Assembly (NCBI GenBank): GCA_019694595.1
Contig: JAIBBQ010000011.1
Location: forward strand, 1-64,000
Source: Myxococcaceae bacterium
GTDB taxonomy: Bacteria > Myxococcota > Myxococcia > Myxococcales > Myxococcaceae
Length of the DNA: 64,000 nt
Direction of reading: 5' to 3'
In this document: one piece after another, positions 60,216 to 64,000 of the stretch
Layout: each line of letters opens with the position of its first letter
Position numbering within the stretch: position 1 is the first letter of the stretch
The notes under the pieces: generated by a model
The model's input: only the letters and a program-made list of their open reading frames with translations
Told to the model about the DNA's origin: nothing
Database searches by the model: none
Made by a program: the position numbers and the translations under genes

Positions 60216-61610
60216 TTAGGTGCCGCTGGGGGCGACCAATTTCAATGTAGCGAAACCTGCGTCTGGCAAGACTTGCCAGATCTCGTACTTCGACGACGGC
60301 GCCCCCGCATCGACGTCGAAGTCCAGATCACCCGACGCGCCGACCACATTGAGCGCGGGAGACGCACCCCGCATCGCGGTGGTGCCGAGGATGTAGTTCT
60401 CGGGGAGCAGCTTCACTTCCGGCGCCCCCTGGACCGAGAGGAGCTTGAGGCCCTCGGTGAGGCGCGCGCCGCTCAGCCCGCCGTGGCCGTCGGCGTAGGC
60501 GCTCGCCAGCAGCACCAGGTACATCGCGTCGTAGCTGTGCGAGGTGTACGAGAACGTCTGCGGGTCGAACCCGAACTTCTGCACGAAGTTGGGCTGGAAG
60601 CCGCCGAAGGTGGGCCCCGCATTCTGCGCCGGGGCGGTGCCCATGGTGCCGGCCAGCACGTCGAGCGTGCCCTGGAGAATCGCCGGGTCCTTCGCGCTGT
60701 CGGTGAAGAACCAGCGGTGGTTCTTCACCGCGCTCAGGTTGGGCGCCGCCAGCCGCGCCCGCTCCACGATGCGGCGAATGTCGGGGGGAAAGGCGACCAC
60801 GATGGTCACCGCCGGCGCGAGCGTGTTCACCCGGTCGACCGGCACGTTGATGTCGCCGCCGCGGTCGAACGGCACGATGGTCACCTGCAGCCGCGGCGCC
60901 AGCCGGTCGCGCAGCGCGCCCGAGAGGCCCTCGCCGTACGCCTTCTTCTCGTACAGCACCGCCACGTTGGCCCCGGGCGCCACGCCGCCGTCGGCGGCGA
61001 AGAGGTCGGAGATGACGCGCGCCTGCAGGGTGTCGGGCGGCGCCACCCGCCACACCCGCTGGTGCTGGCCCTGGAAGACGCCGATGAGGTCGGGCGAGGT
61101 GGCGGTGGCGCTCATCAGCGCGGGCGCGCCCGCGTCCTCGGTGGCCACCGCGGCGGCGATGGTCTGCGAGCTGCCCGAGGTGAAGATGGCCGGCGCGCCG
61201 AGCTCCCGGGCGAGCCAGGCGCTCTGGCTGCGCACCAGGTCCTCGCTGCCGGTGGTGTTGCAGACGTAGAGCGCGAAGCGGCGCCCGTTGAGGCCCTGCT
61301 TCTCGTTCGCCTCGCCCACCGCGAGCCGGAAGGCGTCGAGCCCCGCGGTCTCCGAGTCGTCGGCCACGCCGCCGTCGAGCGAGTCGGTGAGCGGCAACGC
61401 CGCCGCCAGCACCGCGTGGTCGGCCGAGGTGAAGTCCCCGAAGTCGCGGCGGCAGCCCGGCGGGAGCGGAATGCAGTAGCGCTTGAGGCACACCTGCGCG
61501 GCGCCGCACTCGGTGTCGTTGTTGCACTCCTGGAACCCGGTGGCAGTGGTGAACGAGCACCCGCCCCAGAGCGTCGAGAGCGCCAGCACGAAGGCCGCGG
61601 CGCGGCGCAT
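60216..61610 (-). CDS. Periplasmic-binding (LivK-type) lipoprotein
   Basis: This 464-residue lipoprotein has the signal MRRAAAFVLALSTLWGGC (lipobox GGC). A Cys-rich segment follows (CNNDTECGAAQVCLKRYCIPLPPGC). The body is a type I periplasmic-binding fold like branched-chain amino-acid receptors: AAALPLTDSLDGG, FRLAVGEANEKQGLNGR, AIFTSGSSQTIAAAVATEDAGAPALMSATATSP, VAVLYEKKAYGEGL and PQTFSYTSHSYDAMYLVLLASAYAD. No permease or ATPase gene is nearby, so it may be a sensor or surface receptor. Its ATG overlaps the TPR gene stop by one base. Confidence 0.85.
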   Translation of the reverse strand: MRRAAAFVLALSTLWGGCSFTTATGFQECNNDTECGAAQVCLKRYCIPLPPGCRRDFGDFTSADHAVLAAALPLTDSLDGGVADDSETAGLDAFRLAVGEANEKQGLNGRRFALYVCNTTGSEDLVRSQSAWLARELGAPAIFTSGSSQTIAAAVATEDAGAPALMSATATSPDLIGVFQGQHQRVWRVAPPDTLQARVISDLFAADGGVAPGANVAVLYEKKAYGEGLSGALRDRLAPRLQVTIVPFDRGGDINVPVDRVNTLAPAVTIVVAFPPDIRRIVERARLAAPNLSAVKNHRWFFTDSAKDPAILQGTLDVLAGTMGTAPAQNAGPTFGGFQPNFVQKFGFDPQTFSYTSHSYDAMYLVLLASAYADGHGGLSGARLTEGLKLLSVQGAPEVKLLPENYILGTTAMRGASPALNVVGASGDLDFDVDAGAPSSKYEIWQVLPDAGFATLKLVAPSGT

Positions 61611-62416
61611 CAGAACTCGCCTCCGACGGTAGCGACCGCGCCGCCCGAGATGGGCACCACGCTCACCTGCGGCCCGCTGCTCGAGCCGGGGTAGAGCACC
61701 ACCGCGGTGATGGCCGCCGCCAGGCTCAGGCCCAGCGAGACGTCGGCCACCAGCGCCCGGGTGCGGGTCTCGCTCTCGAGCCGCTGCTTGTCGGCCACCG
61801 TCTCCGCGCGGGTGAAGGCCGACTTGCTCGAGTTGGCGGCGACCCCGAAGCCGATGCCCACGCCCAGGCCGGCGACCGCCAGCCCGCCCACGGTGAAGGC
61901 GGCGATCTTCCGCCCCGACGACTTCTTGTTCGCCGATTCCTCGGCAGCGCGCTTCTCGGCTTCGAACTGCTCGCGCTGGAGCCGGGCCTTCTCGGCCTCG
62001 CTCTGGGCGCGGCTGCGTTCCTTCTGGGCGTCGCCTTCGAGCCGCTTGCGCTCGGCTTCCTGCAGGCGCTGGTCGGCTTCGGCGCGCGCCACGAGGGTGC
62101 GCAGCCGGTCCATCGCCAGGTTGGCCTTCTTCACCAGGGCGGGGTCGGCGCCTTCCAGGCCCACGAAGGTGCGGTACTGGTCGAGCGCCTGCTGCAGCTC
62201 GCCGGCCTGATCGAGCGCGCGGGCGATGTTGTAGAGCAGGGTGGGGTTGGGCTCGAGGGCGTAGGCGTCCTTCAAGGCGGCGGCCGCCTCGAGGTACTTG
62301 TTTTCCTTGTAGAGGCGATCGCCTTCCTTGATGAGCGCCTGCGCGCGCGGGTTCGCCGCGAGCGCCGGAGCGCCCGCGAGGGAAACGGCCACCGCGAAGA
62401 CCAGGAACCCGCGCAT
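61610..62416 (-). CDS. Secreted/membrane TPR protein
   Basis: This 268-residue protein has a signal peptide (MRGFLVFAVAVSLAGAPALA, then ANPRAQ). One or two tetratricopeptide repeats follow (ALIKEGDRLYKENKYLEAAAALKDAYALEPNPTLLYNIARALDQAGELQQAL). Next is a Glu/Arg/Ala-rich coiled coil (about 110-165). Two hydrophobic segments (IAAFTVGGLAVAGLGVGIGFGVA and LVADVSLGLSLAAAITAVVLY) anchor it in the inner membrane. This layout is common in myxobacterial envelope proteins of unknown function. It is coupled to the binding-protein gene and may assemble with it. Confidence 0.78.
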   Translation of the reverse strand: MRGFLVFAVAVSLAGAPALAANPRAQALIKEGDRLYKENKYLEAAAALKDAYALEPNPTLLYNIARALDQAGELQQALDQYRTFVGLEGADPALVKKANLAMDRLRTLVARAEADQRLQEAERKRLEGDAQKERSRAQSEAEKARLQREQFEAEKRAAEESANKKSSGRKIAAFTVGGLAVAGLGVGIGFGVAANSSKSAFTRAETVADKQRLESETRTRALVADVSLGLSLAAAITAVVLYPGSSSGPQVSVVPISGGAVATVGGEF

Positions 62417-62434
62417 TGCGGGCCACAGACTGCG

Positions 62435-64000
62435 CTACGCGAGCCGGGCGAGCAACAATTGCCGCTGCAGCTCGAGCGCCTTGGGCAGCCGGTCGCCGAA
62501 CTGCTGGAAGAACTCGGAGGTGCTCTCGAGCTCCTTCTTCCACTCGTCGACGTCGATGTTGGTGGCGGCGTCGACCTGCTCCGGCGAGATGCTGAGGCCC
62601 GAGAGGTCGATGTGGCCTTCCTTGGGCACCCAGCCGAGCGGCGTCTCCTGCGCGCCCACGCGCACGTGCGCGCGGTCGACGATCCACTTCAGCACGCGCA
62701 TGTTCTCGCCGTAGCCCGGCCAGAGGAACTTGCCGTCCTTCTTGCGGAACCAGTTCACCAGGAAGATCTTCGGCGGGTTCGAGACCTTCTTCTGCATCTC
62801 GAGCCAGTGCGCGAAGTAGTCGCCCATGTTGTAGCCACAGAACGGCAGCATCGCCATCGGGTCGCGGCGCACCACGCCGACCTTGCCGGTCGCCGCCGCG
62901 GTGGTCTCCGAGCCGATGGTGGCGCCCATGAACACGCCGTGGCCCCAGTTGAAGGCCTGCATCACCAGGGGCACCGTGTCGCTGCGGCGGCCGCCGAAGA
63001 TGATGGCCGAGATGGGCACGCCTTCGGGGTCGTTGACGTTGCGCGAGAGGATCGGGTTGTTGGTCGCCGGCGCGGTGAAGCGGCTGTTGGGGTGGGCCGC
63101 CTTGTCCGGGCTCCCCTTCTTCCACGGCTTGCCCTGCCAGTCGGTGAGCTCGTCGTGGGTGTTGCCGTCCATGCTCTCCCACCAGACCTGGCCGTCCTTG
63201 GTGACGGCGACGTTGGTGAAGAGCGTGTCCTTGGCGATGGTCTTCATCGCGTTGGGGTTCGATGCCCAGTCGGTGCCCGGCGCCACGCCGAAGTACCCGT
63301 TCTCGGGGTTGACCGCCCACAGCCGGCCGTCGTCGCCCACGCGCAGCCAGGCGATGTCGTCGCCCACCGTGTAGACCTTCCACCCCTTGAAGCGCTTGGG
63401 GGGAATCATCATCGCGAAGTTGGTCTTGCCGCACGCGCTGGGGAAGGCCGCCGCCACGTAGGTGGTCTGCCCTTCGGGGCTCTCGACCCCGAGGATCAGC
63501 ATGTGCTCGGCGAGCCAGCCTTCCTTCTTGCCGAGGTAGCTGCCGATGCGCAGCGCGAGGCACTTCTTGCCGAGGAGCGCGTTGCCGCCGTAGCCCGAGC
63601 CGAACGACCAGATCGCGTTGTCTTGCGGGAAGTGGCAGATGTAGCGGCGCTCGGGGTTCAAGTCGCCGGTGCAGTGCAGGCCGCGGTTGAAGCCGTTGCC
63701 GTCGCCCAGCATGTCGAGCGCGCCCTTGCCCATGCGGGTCATGATCCGCATGTTGAGCGCCACGTAGACCGAGTCGGTGAGCTCGATGCCCACCTTGGAG
63801 TGCTGGGAGCCCAGCGGCCCCATCACGTACGGCACCACGTACATGGTGCGCCCGGCCATGGAGCCCTTGAAGAGGCCGCGCAGCTTCCCGTACGCCTCGT
63901 CGGGCGCCATCCAGTTGTTGGTGGGGCCCGCCTCTTCCTTGGTCTTGGTGCAGATGAAGGTGAGGTGCTCGACGCGGGCGACGTCGTTGGGGTTCGAGCG
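62435..64000 (-). CDS. pckG: Phosphoenolpyruvate carboxykinase (GTP), N-terminus outside window
   Basis: 521 residues are visible; the frame is open to the right edge, so about 80 N-terminal residues are missing (the family is about 600). Catalytic elements are the P-loop [49 protein letters not shown], the guanine-contacting [13 protein letters not shown], and [14 protein letters not shown]. It interconverts oxaloacetate and PEP using GTP, for gluconeogenesis. PEP made here would also feed DAHP synthesis. The downstream TPR gene begins 18 bases after its stop. Confidence 0.95.
   Translation of the reverse strand, partial: RSNPNDVARVEHLTFICTKTKEEAGPTNNWMAPDEAYGKLRGLFKGSMAGRTMYVVPYVMGPLGSQHSKVGIELTDSVYVALNMRIMTRMGKGALDMLGDGNGFNRGLHCTGDLNPERRYICHFPQDNAIWSFGSGYGGNALLGKKCLALRIGSYLGKKEGWLAEHMLILGVESPEGQTTYVAAAFPSACGKTNFAMMIPPKRFKGWKVYTVGDDIAWLRVGDDGRLWAVNPENGYFGVAPGTDWASNPNAMKTIAKDTLFTNVAVTKDGQVWWESMDGNTHDELTDWQGKPWKKGSPDKAAHPNSRFTAPATNNPILSRNVNDPEGVPISAIIFGGRRSDTVPLVMQAFNWGHGVFMGATIGSETTAAATGKVGVVRRDPMAMLPFCGYNMGDYFAHWLEMQKKVSNPPKIFLVNWFRKKDGKFLWPGYGENMRVLKWIVDRAHVRVGAQETPLGWVPKEGHIDLSGLSISPEQVDAATNIDVDEWKKELESTSEFFQQFGDRLPKALELQRQLLLARLA

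Noticed and set aside
62435-64000. Truncated or broken pckG
   Set aside because: The frame is open to the window edge and continues with expected PEP carboxykinase sequence; it is cut only by the window boundary.

Overview
The window is about 70% GC, densely packed, and rich in GTG starts that overlap the previous stop codon (GTGA/ATGA). It reads as a chromosomal segment of a myxobacterium or close relative (Myxococcota). Supporting signs are the many secreted lipoproteins with Ser/Gly or Asp-Ala-Gly-rich low-complexity stretches, a type IVa minor pilin/PilY1 cluster containing a TfcP-like cytochrome c, and a large set of predicted extracellular hydrolases. This placement is an inference from gene content; no rRNA, tRNA, CRISPR array, insertion sequence or prophage was seen. 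No intergenic gap exceeds 300 bases.

Layout: 1-3.5 kb holds two lipoproteins (one cut by the left edge). 3.6-5.4 kb encodes TatC (with a very large periplasmic insertion) and TatB. 5.4-9.4 kb carries a Lys/Glu/Ala-rich secreted protein, an MFS transporter and a chemoreceptor. 9.4-15.5 kb has a histone-deacetylase-family enzyme overlapping a methyltransferase, a LysM-GH19 muralytic enzyme, a CHRD-like protein, a MATE exporter with two small membrane proteins, and an SDR enzyme. 15.5-22.9 kb is cell wall and RNA housekeeping: a phosphoesterase, PBP1A, an RluD-type pseudouridine synthase, a pentapeptide-repeat protein and RNase J.

23-35.8 kb is more accessory. It has a GH43 lipoprotein, an unusual fusion of a flavin reductase, a NapH-like polyferredoxin and a PhnD-like binding domain, a GH51-like arabinofuranosidase, the ahcY operon with an ArsR-methyltransferase regulator, a repeat-linker lipoprotein resembling a glycoside hydrolase, and an arylsulfotransferase. 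35.9-40.9 kb has a membrane adenylate cyclase, a PD40-M28-PDZ aminopeptidase and an arylamine N-acetyltransferase.

40.9-44.1 kb is a compact methylthioadenosine salvage operon: an MtnP-Apt fusion, MtnA, and a FucA-like class II aldolase. This suggests a dihydroxyacetone-phosphate shunt that also recycles adenine directly to AMP. 44.1-50.5 kb is a complete trpEGDCFBA operon, facing a class II DAHP synthase across tandem 31-bp repeats whose hairpins have exact tRNA T-arm geometry. 52.3-60.1 kb is the pilX-tfcP-pilY1-pilV-pilW-fimU minor pilin cluster. 60.2-64 kb has a solute-binding lipoprotein, a TPR protein and the C-terminal part of GTP-dependent PEP carboxykinase.

Several starts (tatB, the tripartite redox fusion, the M28 peptidase, trpE, aroG) have a TANNNT-type -10 box ending only 6-9 bases before the start codon, which suggests leaderless transcription.
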